Notes under the pieces: model-generated
Seen by the model: the letters and a program-made list of their open reading frames with translations, nothing else
Databases searched by the model: none
Told to the model about the DNA's origin: nothing
Made by a program: the position numbers and the translations under genes
In this document: positions 1 through 7,978 of the stretch, one piece after another
Layout of the letters: each line of letters opens with the position of its first letter
How positions within the stretch are numbered: position 1 is the first letter of the stretch
Source: JBNKHG01 sp050290225
GTDB lineage: Bacteria > Pseudomonadota > Gammaproteobacteria > Pseudomonadales > Cellvibrionaceae
Assembly: GCA_050290225.1 (NCBI GenBank)
Contig: JBNKHG010000057.1
Location: 144,607-208,606 of the forward strand
DNA: 64,000 bases
Direction of reading: 5' to 3'

Positions 1-300
1 TCGGTAGACAAACCATTCATCGCCCTCTAAGCCAGGCTCCAGTTTGCGCAGGTCAGGTGCGATGCCTCCGGAAATGGCTTCCAGGCCATGACAGCGGGCG
101 CAGTTCTGGTTGTAGGCCGAGGCGCCGATCTTGATGGCATCTTCGTTGCCGGAGTAGGGGTTGGTTTCGCGCCACTCCTCACCGAGTTTGGGCAGCCCTT
201 CTGTATCTACCGCCTGCGGGGTTACATCACCGTGGCCGAAGGCCAATTGGCTGGCTGCCAACAGGCTGCTTATCAGTAGTGTGGATAGCTTAAGCCTCAT
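1..300 (-). CDS. pedF: Cytochrome c-550 PedF-like, partial (3' end outside window)
   Basis: Translation from the ATG at 300 gives 100 residues before the window edge. It begins with a short hydrophobic signal peptide (about residues 1-21), followed by a mature part with one CXXCH heme-c site (CARCH, residues 67-71). The stretch around the heme (SAYNQNCARCHGLEAISGG) is typical of the PedF cytochrome c-550 family, the periplasmic electron acceptor of quinoprotein alcohol dehydrogenases. A GAGGAG ribosome-binding site lies just upstream of the start. The gene is divergent from the pedA1A2BC transporter genes, which supports the assignment. The C-terminal part, including the axial methionine, is not visible. 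Confidence 0.85.
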   Translation of the reverse strand, partial: MRLKLSTLLISSLLAASQLAFGHGDVTPQAVDTEGLPKLGEEWRETNPYSGNEDAIKIGASAYNQNCARCHGLEAISGGIAPDLRKLEPGLEGDEWFVYR

Positions 301-652
301 TATACGCTCCTCTCGGATATGGATACTCACCGACCGCGGCCGGACGTGATTTCGTTGTAGAGAAACAATAGCTAAATAGCGAGGTATTCTAAATGTGACT
401 TAGATAGGATAGAACTGGGTAATTTGGTACCAGACCCTGGCCACCGTTCCACCCTGTACCAAAGTATTGGAAAAGTCCTGCCTTTTGCATCCTACTTTGG
501 GAGGAGGGGGTTGGTCCTCTTTATGGATGTTCCCAAAGCGGTGAGAGGTCTATTTTGGATATTGCCATATCTGTGACTGGGGTGTGGCGAAGATTTCATA
601 GGCGATCCTCGATACACTCTGCCTGTACGGAAGGGGCGAATAGTGAATATTT
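301..652. promoter_or_regulatory. Divergent pedF/pedA1 promoter region
   Basis: This 352-bp gap separates two divergently transcribed ped genes and so should hold both promoters. An inverted repeat of 8 bp (TTTGGTAC at 423-430, GTACCAAA at 456-463) has a 25-bp spacer and is the clearest dyad. A candidate for a response-regulator site, this is inference only; no experimentally defined PedR/ErbR consensus was applied. No convincing small gene is seen. Confidence 0.4.
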
Positions 653-1846
653 ATGGGCTCTAGGTTACGGTATTCCTTGAAATGGGTCATCGCCATACTG
701 GGGTTGGCGCCCCTCTGGTGCGTCGGTGATACCGGACCTGTCAATGTGGCCATGCTCTACCTGGAGCAGGTCGAAGCACGAGCACCTGTGCTGTCCAATA
801 TAATGCCATCCCCGGCGGACAGTGGACTGCGCGGGGCGGAACTGGCGGTGGCCGATAACAATACCAGCGGGCGATTCCTGGGGCAGGAATTCAGGCTCGA
901 GTCCCTTGTGGCGAAAGCGCCGGAGCCCCTGTTAGAGCGGGCCGGTCAATGGGTGGCGGAGGGGCAGGGTATTATTATTGCGAACCTGCCGCAGGAAACA
1001 CTGTTGAATCTGATGGCGTTGCCGATGATCCAGACGGGGGCCGTGGTATTGAATGTCGGCAGCCGAAGCGATGCCCTGCGTCGCGATGAGTGCCATACCC
1101 GTTTGCTTCATACCCTGCCCAGCCGCGCCATGCTGGCGGATGCCCTGGTGCAGTTCCTGGTGGCCAAGCGCTGGAACCGATGGCTGTTGATTCGGGGCCA
1201 GCGGCCCGGTGACGGGCTATTTGCCCAGGCGATCCAGCGCGCGGCAAAACGCTTTGGCGGAGAGATTGTCGACACCAAAACCTGGACATTCGACACCGAT
1301 CTGCGTCGTAGCGCGCAAAAGGAATTGCCGCTGTTTACCCAATCTAAGCCCTATCACGTAACCCTGGTTGCCGATGAGCTGGGGGATGTGGGCGAGTATG
1401 TGTTGTACAACACCTGGCATCCGCGCCCTGTGGCCGGGACCCAGGGGTTGACGCCTGTAGGGTGGCACCGGGTGGTGGAGCAGTGGGGAGCGGCGCAATT
1501 ACAGAACCGGTTTATCGAACTGTCGGGGCGCTGGATGAATAGCAAAGACTATGCCGCGTGGATAGCGGTGCGGGCTGTTGGCGAGGCGGTGATCCGTACT
1601 GGCAGCGGCAGTGCCGGGGAGATCTATCGCTTTATGTTGAGTGACAATTTTGAACTGGCGGGCTTCAAGGGGCGCAAACTGTCATTCCGGCCCTGGAATG
1701 GCCAGTTGCGACAACCGATCCCCGTGGTTCACCCCCGGGCTCTGGTCAGTCAATCGCCGCAGGACGGTTTTTTACATCCGGTGACAGAACTGGATACACT
1801 CGGTATTGACCAACGGGAGGTCAATTGTGACTTTCAAGCCATCTAG
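653..1846 (+). CDS. pedA1: ABC transporter substrate-binding protein of the PQQ-dependent alcohol oxidation system
   Basis: The 397-residue protein has a basic N-terminus and a hydrophobic signal segment (about residues 1-24), so it is expected in the periplasm. The body resembles type I periplasmic binding proteins. Its position directly before a beta-propeller protein, an ABC ATPase and an ABC-2 type permease matches the PQQ-associated ABC cluster (pedA1-A2-B-C in Pseudomonas). That cluster is linked to growth on alcohols through PQQ dehydrogenases and has been connected to lanthanide supply. The substrate cannot be read from sequence. The gene ends 18 bp before the next start, consistent with one operon. 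Confidence 0.75.
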   Translation: MGSRLRYSLKWVIAILGLAPLWCVGDTGPVNVAMLYLEQVEARAPVLSNIMPSPADSGLRGAELAVADNNTSGRFLGQEFRLESLVAKAPEPLLERAGQWVAEGQGIIIANLPQETLLNLMALPMIQTGAVVLNVGSRSDALRRDECHTRLLHTLPSRAMLADALVQFLVAKRWNRWLLIRGQRPGDGLFAQAIQRAAKRFGGEIVDTKTWTFDTDLRRSAQKELPLFTQSKPYHVTLVADELGDVGEYVLYNTWHPRPVAGTQGLTPVGWHRVVEQWGAAQLQNRFIELSGRWMNSKDYAAWIAVRAVGEAVIRTGSGSAGEIYRFMLSDNFELAGFKGRKLSFRPWNGQLRQPIPVVHPRALVSQSPQDGFLHPVTELDTLGIDQREVNCDFQAI

Positions 1847-1864
1847 GCAGCAGGGATTATTTTC

Positions 1865-2872
1865 ATGAACATCCTTACGGTGTTTTTTATTCGACGGCTT
1901 GTATCCATCGCATTTTCCCGGGTCGCACCGATCTGTGTCGCACTGGGTTTATCCGGCGTGGCGCTGGCGGAGGTCGCCTATGTCTCTAATGAGAAAGATA
2001 ATACCTTATCCGTCATCGATATTGATCGTCTCGAAGTGGTCAAGACTATTCCCGTGGGGCAGCGCCCCCGGGGTATAACCTTCGACCGCGAGTTTTCCAA
2101 ACTCTATATCTGTGCCAGCGATGACGATACCATCCAGGTCATGGATATCGGCACAGGTGCCATTGTCAACGAGTTGCCTTCCGGTGAAGACCCGGAGCAG
2201 TTTTTCCTGCACCCCAACAATCGCCACCTGTATATTTCCAATGAAGACGATGCCGTGGTGACTGTTGTCGATACGGAAAAGCGCATAGTGCTCGCCCAGA
2301 TTGACGTAGGCATAGAACCGGAAGGTATGGCGGTCAGCCCCGACGGCAAGTGGGCGATCAACACCTCGGAAACCACCAATATGCTGCACTGGATCGATAC
2401 CGAGACCTTTAAAGTGGCGCACAATACACTGGTGGACCAGCGGCCACGCCACGTGGAATTTTCCCGGGACGGCAGCTTGCTCTGGGCCTCTTCCGAGATT
2501 GGTGGCACTGTCAGCGTGATGGACGTCGCGTCAAAGAAAGTATTCAAAACCCTGCGATTTAAATTGCCCGGAGTGCAACGTGACCGGATTCAACCGGTAG
2601 GCGTCAAGCTTACCGACGACGGCAAATACGCATTTGTGGCGCTCGGCCCGGCAAACCATATTGCGGTGGTGGATGCCCGCAATTACGAAATACTCGATTA
2701 CCTGTTGGTGGGGCGTCGGGTCTGGCACCTGGCGTTTGCACGCAACCAGGAGCTGTTGTTGAGTTCCAATGGCGTCAGCGGCGATGTGTCCGTCATTGAT
2801 GTCGACAAATTGAAAGTGATCAAATCCATCAAAGTGGGGCGCTATCCGTGGGGTATTGCCGTGAAACCTTGA
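1865..2872 (+). CDS. pedA2: YVTN-type beta-propeller protein associated with PQQ-dependent catabolism
   Basis: The 335-residue product has a signal peptide of about 35 residues ending near ALAEVAY. Repeated units of the YVTN beta-propeller type follow, such as VAYVSNEKDNTLSVID and later copies containing VSVIDVDKLKVIKSI. Such propellers sit in PQQ-associated ABC clusters, where they are presumed periplasmic partners of the transporter. The gene overlaps the start of the downstream ATPase frame, which suggests translational coupling. No catalytic residues are evident, and a binding or scaffold role is inferred. Confidence 0.8.
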   Translation: MNILTVFFIRRLVSIAFSRVAPICVALGLSGVALAEVAYVSNEKDNTLSVIDIDRLEVVKTIPVGQRPRGITFDREFSKLYICASDDDTIQVMDIGTGAIVNELPSGEDPEQFFLHPNNRHLYISNEDDAVVTVVDTEKRIVLAQIDVGIEPEGMAVSPDGKWAINTSETTNMLHWIDTETFKVAHNTLVDQRPRHVEFSRDGSLLWASSEIGGTVSVMDVASKKVFKTLRFKLPGVQRDRIQPVGVKLTDDGKYAFVALGPANHIAVVDARNYEILDYLLVGRRVWHLAFARNQELLLSSNGVSGDVSVIDVDKLKVIKSIKVGRYPWGIAVKP

Positions 2873-3666
2873 GTCTGTCCGAGGCGGTAACACAGGCGTC
2901 GGCAGCAGATACGTTATCTTCGACGCCGCCAGCGTTGCAGGTCTGCGGCGTCAGTTACCGTTACGGCCGTGAAAAGCAGGCAAAGCCCGCTCTGGACCAG
3001 GTGGATTTCACATTGCAGTCGGGACAGTTTCACGCTTTGCTGGGCCCCAATGGGGCCGGCAAAAGTACCCTGTTTGCGTTGCTGACGCGACTCTTTGTCC
3101 CCGGCAGCGGCACCATACACCTGTTCGAGCACGACCTGCTCGCCTCGCCGGCCAAAGTGCTGGCGGATATTGGCGTGGTGTTTCAGCAAAGTACCCTCGA
3201 CCTGGATTTGAGTGTCGAGCAAAACCTGCTTTATCACGGTGCCTTGCACGGCCTCAACGCTCGTACAACCCGTTCCCGAATGGCGGACGAACTGGCACAG
3301 TTTGGTCTCGCTGATCGACTCAAGGAGAAAGTCCGTCAGCTCAATGGCGGTCATCGGCGCCGGTTGGAAATCGTGCGCGCACTCCTGCATCGACCGCGTA
3401 TGTTACTGCTGGATGAACCCACGGTGGGGCTGGACCTTGAAAGCCGGCATTACCTCAACCGTCGAGTGCGGGAGCTTTGTAATGAGCGCGACCTCTGTGT
3501 ACTGTGGGCAACGCACTTGATGGAGGAGGTGTACGATCATGACGCGGTGATCCTGTTGCATGGCGGTCGGATCAAGGCTCAGGGGGAATGCGAAACCCTT
3601 TGTATGCAAATGGGAGTGAGCAATATTACGGAATTATTTCATCACTTGACCCGGAGCGAGATATGA
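2848..3666 (+). CDS. pedB: ABC transporter ATP-binding protein, PQQ-alcohol system
   Basis: The ATPase domain shows Walker A (GPNGAGKST, residues 66-74), a Q-loop (FQQS, near 113), Walker B (MLLLDEP, 185-191) and the H-switch (WATH, His223). The signature motif reads LNGGHRRR (165-172) rather than the usual LSGGQ-type, which is an unusual variant. The frame opens at ATG 2848, inside the end of the propeller gene. A TTG at 2869, overlapping that stop codon, is an alternative start. The stop overlaps the ATG of the permease gene (ATGA), so the two subunits are very likely co-translated. It probably powers export or import with the following ABC-2 type permease. Confidence 0.85.
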   Translation: MGYCRETLSLSEAVTQASAADTLSSTPPALQVCGVSYRYGREKQAKPALDQVDFTLQSGQFHALLGPNGAGKSTLFALLTRLFVPGSGTIHLFEHDLLASPAKVLADIGVVFQQSTLDLDLSVEQNLLYHGALHGLNARTTRSRMADELAQFGLADRLKEKVRQLNGGHRRRLEIVRALLHRPRMLLLDEPTVGLDLESRHYLNRRVRELCNERDLCVLWATHLMEEVYDHDAVILLHGGRIKAQGECETLCMQMGVSNITELFHHLTRSEI

Positions 3667-4469
3667 CTCTCTCGGGCTATTGGCAGTGTTTTCTCGGTAT
3701 TCTGCGTCGGGAACTGCTGCGCTTTGTCCAGCAGCGATCCCGTTTTATCAGTGCCCTGGTACGGCCGCTGTTATGGCTGGCGGTTTTTGCGGCGGGCTTC
3801 CGGGCGGCACTGGGTATAGCGATTATTCCGCCCTATCAAACCTATATCACCTATGAAGTCTATATCATGCCCGGGCTGATTGGGATGATATTGCTTTTCA
3901 ACGGGATGCAAAGCGCTCTGTCCATGGTTTACGATCGGGAGATGGGCAGCATGCGAATTTTGCTGACTAGTCCAGCCCCGAGAGGATTTTTGTTGGCAGG
4001 CAAACTGGTGGCCAGTGCCTTGGTCTCATTGCTACAAGTGGCTGGATTCATTCTGATCAGTCAGTTTTTTGGTATTGATGCGCCATTGGCCGGCTACATG
4101 TGGTTGCTGCCAGCGGCGTTCGTGGCCGCACTGATGGTCGGCGCCCTGGGGCTGCTATTGTCGTCACTGATTCGGCAGTTGGAAAACTTTGCCGGGGTGA
4201 TGAACTTTGTGGTTTTCCCCTTGTTTTTCCTCTCCTCGGCGCTGTATCCACTCTGGAAAATGAGAGAGTCGAGCGAACTTCTGTATTATATCTGTGCATT
4301 CAACCCCTTCACTCACGCTGTGGAGTTGATTCGCTTTTCCCTCTATGCGACTTGGAATCCGGTGGCTGCTTCCGTTACCCTGATGACCACCTGCCTGTTA
4401 TTGGGGGCGGCGATTGTGGGCTACGATCCAAAGCGCGGGATGATCACCCGGAAAGCCCGCGCCCTTTAA
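3663..4469 (+). CDS. pedC: ABC-2 type permease, PQQ-alcohol system
   Basis: The chosen start is the ATG at 3663, which overlaps the ATPase stop codon (ATGA) and gives 268 residues. About six hydrophobic segments span the protein, and the central region is typical of ABC-2 membrane proteins (for example MPGLIGMILLFNGMQSAL and NPFTHAVELIRFSLY). It is the membrane partner of the preceding ATPase. Members of this family usually act in export, so the pairing with a periplasmic binding protein is a known oddity of this cluster. The transported substrate is not apparent. Confidence 0.82.
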   Translation: MTLSGYWQCFLGILRRELLRFVQQRSRFISALVRPLLWLAVFAAGFRAALGIAIIPPYQTYITYEVYIMPGLIGMILLFNGMQSALSMVYDREMGSMRILLTSPAPRGFLLAGKLVASALVSLLQVAGFILISQFFGIDAPLAGYMWLLPAAFVAALMVGALGLLLSSLIRQLENFAGVMNFVVFPLFFLSSALYPLWKMRESSELLYYICAFNPFTHAVELIRFSLYATWNPVAASVTLMTTCLLLGAAIVGYDPKRGMITRKARAL

Positions 4470-4811
4470 TTGCGCCGGTCTGCGGCCGCAGTAATCTTGC
4501 TTGTTGTCTGATATTTCTCCCTGACCGTTGTCCTCACGGTTGATATTTCTGTGCGCGTTGATCTTGTGTTGGGCTCATTTTTCATACTTTTTTCAGCTTT
4601 AGTTGTAGTACTTTCGATGGGGTGTGGTTGGACGCAAGGGTGATAGCAATTGCGCTGAAGGCAGCATGTTGAAAAAAAATCAGTTGGAGGATACTCAGCA
4701 ATACAAACATACTCGCGGTTAAGTAATGTTTGGGGTGTCTTTCTGCGCAGTCAGTGCAGCAACAGAATTCATAATTCCGATTCATAATTTATATATAGAG
4801 AGAGACGGACA
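4470..4811. other. Intergenic region upstream of porin gene
   Basis: The 342 bp between pedC and the porin contain no convincing gene. The distal half is AT-rich and presumably holds the porin promoter. A minus-strand open frame at 4582-4785 has no visible ribosome-binding site or family resemblance and was not accepted. No strong terminator for the ped operon is seen. Confidence 0.4.
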
Positions 4812-6008
4812 ATGAAGAATATGAAGCTATTAAGTGGTGCAATCTCCCTGGCCGCTGTCGCCAGCCTTCCGGCGACTGCGGCAGTCACTATTTACGAAAA
4901 TGAGAGTACCAGCGTAAGTGCAGACGTTTTGCTCAATACGTTCTATGTGAACTCCGATGATGACGTGTCTGGTACCAAGGAGTCGCGCGTAAAAATTGGA
5001 TTTCTGCCGAATATTCTCGGTTTCAACTTCTCCAATACTATGAGTAATGGTTTGAAAGTGGGTGGCCGTGTTTCCTTCTGGTCTTCATCCAGTGACTCCC
5101 GTCGCTCAAGGACCGACGGTTATCAGGATCAGAGCAGCTTGACCATCGGTCATATCGACACCCGTCAAATCTACGGTACCGTCGAGGGGGATTTTGGTGA
5201 GATCCTGTTCGGTAAGGATTTTGGTCTTTTTGGCCGTTCCAATATCATGAATGACGAGCTGTTGCTCGGTTTTGGTAACAATGGCTTGTTCGTCGATAAC
5301 TCTTTCGTCTCTTACGGTAACATTGGTGCCGGTTACCTCTACCCGGTACCCACGTCCCAGATTACATGGCGCTCCAAAGACCTGTTTGGCAACTTTAAGC
5401 TGACTGTGGGTATTCAGGATCCCGAGAAAGTCGCAAGTTCAAGTGGTGCGGCATCCGAAGAAAAAGGACCCCGTTTGGAAGGTGAAATGACCTACGCGCT
5501 CGGAGAGGCGGGTACCGCTTGGGTTGGCTTTACCTCTCAGGAGTCTGAAAGTACCAATGGTGGCGAAGATGTTGAGTCAACGGGTGTGTCTTACGGCGTC
5601 AAACTGAAAGCGGGTGGATTCAGTGCAACTGCATCTGGCTTTACCGGTGAAGGCCTGGGTGCCCTGGTAAATACCGCTGACGTTCTGGGCAGCGTCGATC
5701 CTTCGCTTTCCAGTATCCTGGATTCCGATGGCGATGAGCGCGATTCTTCCGGTTATCTCGGCCAGGTCTCATACACAGCGGGTGGCAACCGTTTTGTCGT
5801 CTCCTACGGTCACAACGAAGTCGACGGCGATACCGGATTCGACAGCCTGTACGAGTCTGATGTGGCCGCGCTGGCCTGGTTCCATGACTTCACCGAAAAG
5901 GGCAATCTCAAGTTTGTTGCCGAATTCAATAACTCCGAGGTCAAGATTAACGACGCCGATTTCAAGGATGTTGATACGCTTGCGCTTGGGCTGATATTGA
6001 CCTTCTAA
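4812..6008 (+). CDS. Gram-negative outer membrane porin
   Basis: The product is 398 residues with a classic signal peptide ending LPATAA (about residue 24). It has low hydrophobicity, alternating beta-strand patterns, many glycine/aromatic residues and a C-terminal phenylalanine (LGLILTF), the sorting signal of trimeric porins. It should form a diffusion channel in the outer membrane. Acidic loop-like regions rich in D, E, S and G may indicate adaptation to saline conditions. It follows the ped transporter operon but has its own long leader, so co-regulation with alcohol oxidation is only a possibility. Confidence 0.85.
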   Translation: MKNMKLLSGAISLAAVASLPATAAVTIYENESTSVSADVLLNTFYVNSDDDVSGTKESRVKIGFLPNILGFNFSNTMSNGLKVGGRVSFWSSSSDSRRSRTDGYQDQSSLTIGHIDTRQIYGTVEGDFGEILFGKDFGLFGRSNIMNDELLLGFGNNGLFVDNSFVSYGNIGAGYLYPVPTSQITWRSKDLFGNFKLTVGIQDPEKVASSSGAASEEKGPRLEGEMTYALGEAGTAWVGFTSQESESTNGGEDVESTGVSYGVKLKAGGFSATASGFTGEGLGALVNTADVLGSVDPSLSSILDSDGDERDSSGYLGQVSYTAGGNRFVVSYGHNEVDGDTGFDSLYESDVAALAWFHDFTEKGNLKFVAEFNNSEVKINDADFKDVDTLALGLILTF

Positions 6009-6102
6009 GCACTTTCATCGAGCTTTGCATCGCATTTCACCTCCTATTTGCGATAGCTTTGGGTTATAACAACATGGTCGGTTTTCTCGCTGGGGCCGAA
6101 AA

Positions 6103-6116
6103 TGGGTTATAACCCA
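6103..6116. promoter_or_regulatory. Perfect 14-bp palindrome, TGGGTTATAACCCA
   Basis: A perfect palindrome lies downstream of the porin stop codon, and a second partial copy (TGGGTTATAAC) occurs 43 bp earlier at 6060-6070. Two spaced copies of one dyad are compatible with an operator. No gene starts close by on either strand, so the role is unknown. Confidence 0.3.
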
Positions 6117-6141
6117 CTTTTTCTTTCTCCCACCTTTGATA

Positions 6142-6280
6142 CTTTCCTGAACCTACGGTGCTTTCCTGAACCTACGGTGCTTTCCTGAACCTACGGTGCT
6201 TTCCTGATCCTACGGTGTTTTCCTGATCCTTCGATGTATTCCTGAACCTGCGGTGCTCTCCTGAACCTGCGGTGCTCTCC
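6142..6280. repeat. 19-bp tandem repeat array, about 7 copies
   Basis: Direct repeats of CTTTCCTGAACCTACGGTG run head to tail at 6142, 6161, 6180, 6199, 6218, 6237 and 6256, and a decayed eighth unit begins at 6275. The first three are identical and later ones diverge. There are no spacers, so this is a minisatellite and not a CRISPR. It lies in the 396-bp gap (6009-6404) between the convergent porin gene and ABC importer operon. Nothing else is seen in that gap apart from the palindrome at 6103. Confidence 0.9.
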
Positions 6281-6404
6281 AGAATTTGTCGGCCAGATTA
6301 TTTCAGCCGTCACCGTTAACGGGCAATAGGGTACCTTGGGACGGGCTGGCCTGCTCTCCCGGAAAGTTCGATTATTCGATTAAATGTCGCGTAACAAGGC
6401 GGGG

Positions 6405-7166
6405 TTAGTTCGAGCTGCCGATTAACTGGCCTTCGAGCAGCGGCAATTCCTGATCAATCCAGGTGCGATCCCGCTCTTGCCGGGGATGAGGGTAGAAGTA
6501 CTCGGTTTGCAACCGGGTGGGTGATCCCCCGAGGACCAGAATCCAATCGGCCAGTTGCAGGGCTTCGCGCAGATTGTGAGTGACCATCAGTACGGTGGGG
6601 CGACGGCGCTGCCAGAGTTCCAGTAATTGGCCGCGCAGGAGGTCGGCTGTGGGCTCATCAAGCGAGACCAGAGGCTCGTCGAGCAGCAGCAGATTGGGAT
6701 TCACTGCAATGGCCCTGGCCAGTGACGCCCGACGGGCCATTCCAAGGGAGATCTGACTGGGGTAGAGCGCAGCCGCCTCAAGCAGATTCATTTCTTCGAG
6801 TAACGCCTCCACTTCCTGATCGTCAGGACACACAAGGGCGATATTCTCCCGTACAGTGCGCCAGGGCAGTAGACGTGGCTCCTGGAAGGCGAAACCCACA
6901 CGCAATGGGGTATTGGCGGTGAAACCGTTAAAGGCCCCGTCAAGGCCGGCGATGATCTTCAGCAGGGTGCTTTTACCACAACCGGAGGGGCCGGTAATCA
7001 CATTAAAACTGCCAGGCTTCAGTGCCAGGCAGATATCCCCCAGAACCGGTTTTCCATCAAAGTGTTTTCCAAAAATCTCCACGTGAAAACATTTTGGGGT
7101 ATTGAGGGTCGTACCGGTTGTTTCCGGGCTGTCGCGTTCTGTGGGTTCGATGACATTCAGCGCCAT
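6405..7166 (-). CDS. ABC importer ATP-binding protein, nitrate/sulfonate/taurine type
   Basis: The 253-residue ATPase has Walker A GPSGCGKST (residues 59-67), a Q-loop in FAFQEPRLLPW (Gln95), Walker B LLLLDEP (159-165) and switch His197. The signature is ISLGMARR, a variant of the canonical motif. FQEPRLLPW is characteristic of the SsuB/TauB/NrtD group of importers. It is the last gene of a three-gene operon (binding protein, permease, ATPase), 41 bp after the permease. Substrate class cannot be read from the ATPase. Confidence 0.85.
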   Translation of the reverse strand: MALNVIEPTERDSPETTGTTLNTPKCFHVEIFGKHFDGKPVLGDICLALKPGSFNVITGPSGCGKSTLLKIIAGLDGAFNGFTANTPLRVGFAFQEPRLLPWRTVRENIALVCPDDQEVEALLEEMNLLEAAALYPSQISLGMARRASLARAIAVNPNLLLLDEPLVSLDEPTADLLRGQLLELWQRRRPTVLMVTHNLREALQLADWILVLGGSPTRLQTEYFYPHPRQERDRTWIDQELPLLEGQLIGSSN

Positions 7167-7207
7167 ATCTCTGTTATCTCCGGTGGGTACTGGTTTAACA
7201 CTGCTTC

Positions 7208-7975
7208 TCAGGTTTGAACACTTTGGCGCCAGCGGTTGATATGGGTTTCCCAGGGCTTGAGTATCACCATCTCGATAAACTGCATCACCAGGATAAAGGC
7301 GAGGGCGTAGGCGAGAAGGGAGTCGATCTCAAACAACTGAAAATACAGATGCAACTGAAACCCCATGCCATCACTGCGTCCCAGTAACTCAACCACCAGG
7401 ACGATTTTCCAGATCAGGGCAATGCCAGAGCGTGCCGCAGCGGCAAAGTAGGGAGCCAGTTGGGGCAGGATCAGGTGAAATAGCCGCTGACTGCGACTGA
7501 GCTTGAAGCTGCGGGCCATCTCCGTCAGGTCGGGGTCCAGGGTGCGGGTGCCTTCGCGCAGGATGACCGCGACATTGGGGATTTTATTAATCGCCACGGC
7601 GATAATCGCGGCTACTTCAGTCATGCCTATCCACACATAACAGAGAATCATCACCACCAGCGCCGGAACGTTAAGGAAGAGGATTAACCAGGGATCTACC
7701 AGTCGATCGGTGCGGGAGGAAAGCCCCATGGCGCAACCGATGGCGGCACCGATGGCCATGGAAGCGACAAATGCGGCGCTCACCCGTGCCAGGGTAATGC
7801 CCAGGTGGTGAAGCAGTTCCCCTTCAATCAGGTGCCTGCCCAGGGACTGGATAACCAACAAGGGGCTGGGGAACAGCAAGGGGTCGGCGGCTGCAATTGA
7901 CCCTATCCACCAAACCATAACGAATGCTGTGATGGAAGCGAAAAACGGCGCTGCCCGTTGGGTTGGCCGTGACAC
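7208..7975 (-). CDS. ABC importer permease, nitrate/sulfonate/taurine type
   Basis: This 255-residue inner membrane protein has about six membrane segments and the cytoplasmic EAA-type loop (around EMARSFKLSRSQRLFHLILP) that contacts the ATPase. It belongs to the SsuC/TauC-like binding-protein-dependent permeases. Translation begins at a GTG at 7975, with an AAGGAGGAG site inside the end of the preceding binding-protein gene and only 3 bp between stop and start. Tight coupling within the operon is therefore likely. Confidence 0.85.
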   Translation of the reverse strand: MSRPTQRAAPFFASITAFVMVWWIGSIAAADPLLFPSPLLVIQSLGRHLIEGELLHHLGITLARVSAAFVASMAIGAAIGCAMGLSSRTDRLVDPWLILFLNVPALVVMILCYVWIGMTEVAAIIAVAINKIPNVAVILREGTRTLDPDLTEMARSFKLSRSQRLFHLILPQLAPYFAAAARSGIALIWKIVLVVELLGRSDGMGFQLHLYFQLFEIDSLLAYALAFILVMQFIEMVILKPWETHINRWRQSVQT

Positions 7976-7978
7976 GGT

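Noticed and set aside
4582..4785. Minus-strand frame of 67 codons upstream of the porin
   Set aside because: No ribosome-binding site, no family resemblance, and it lies in the AT-rich porin promoter region.
6142..6280. Possible CRISPR array
   Set aside because: The repeats abut without spacers and no cas genes are present; it is a tandem minisatellite.
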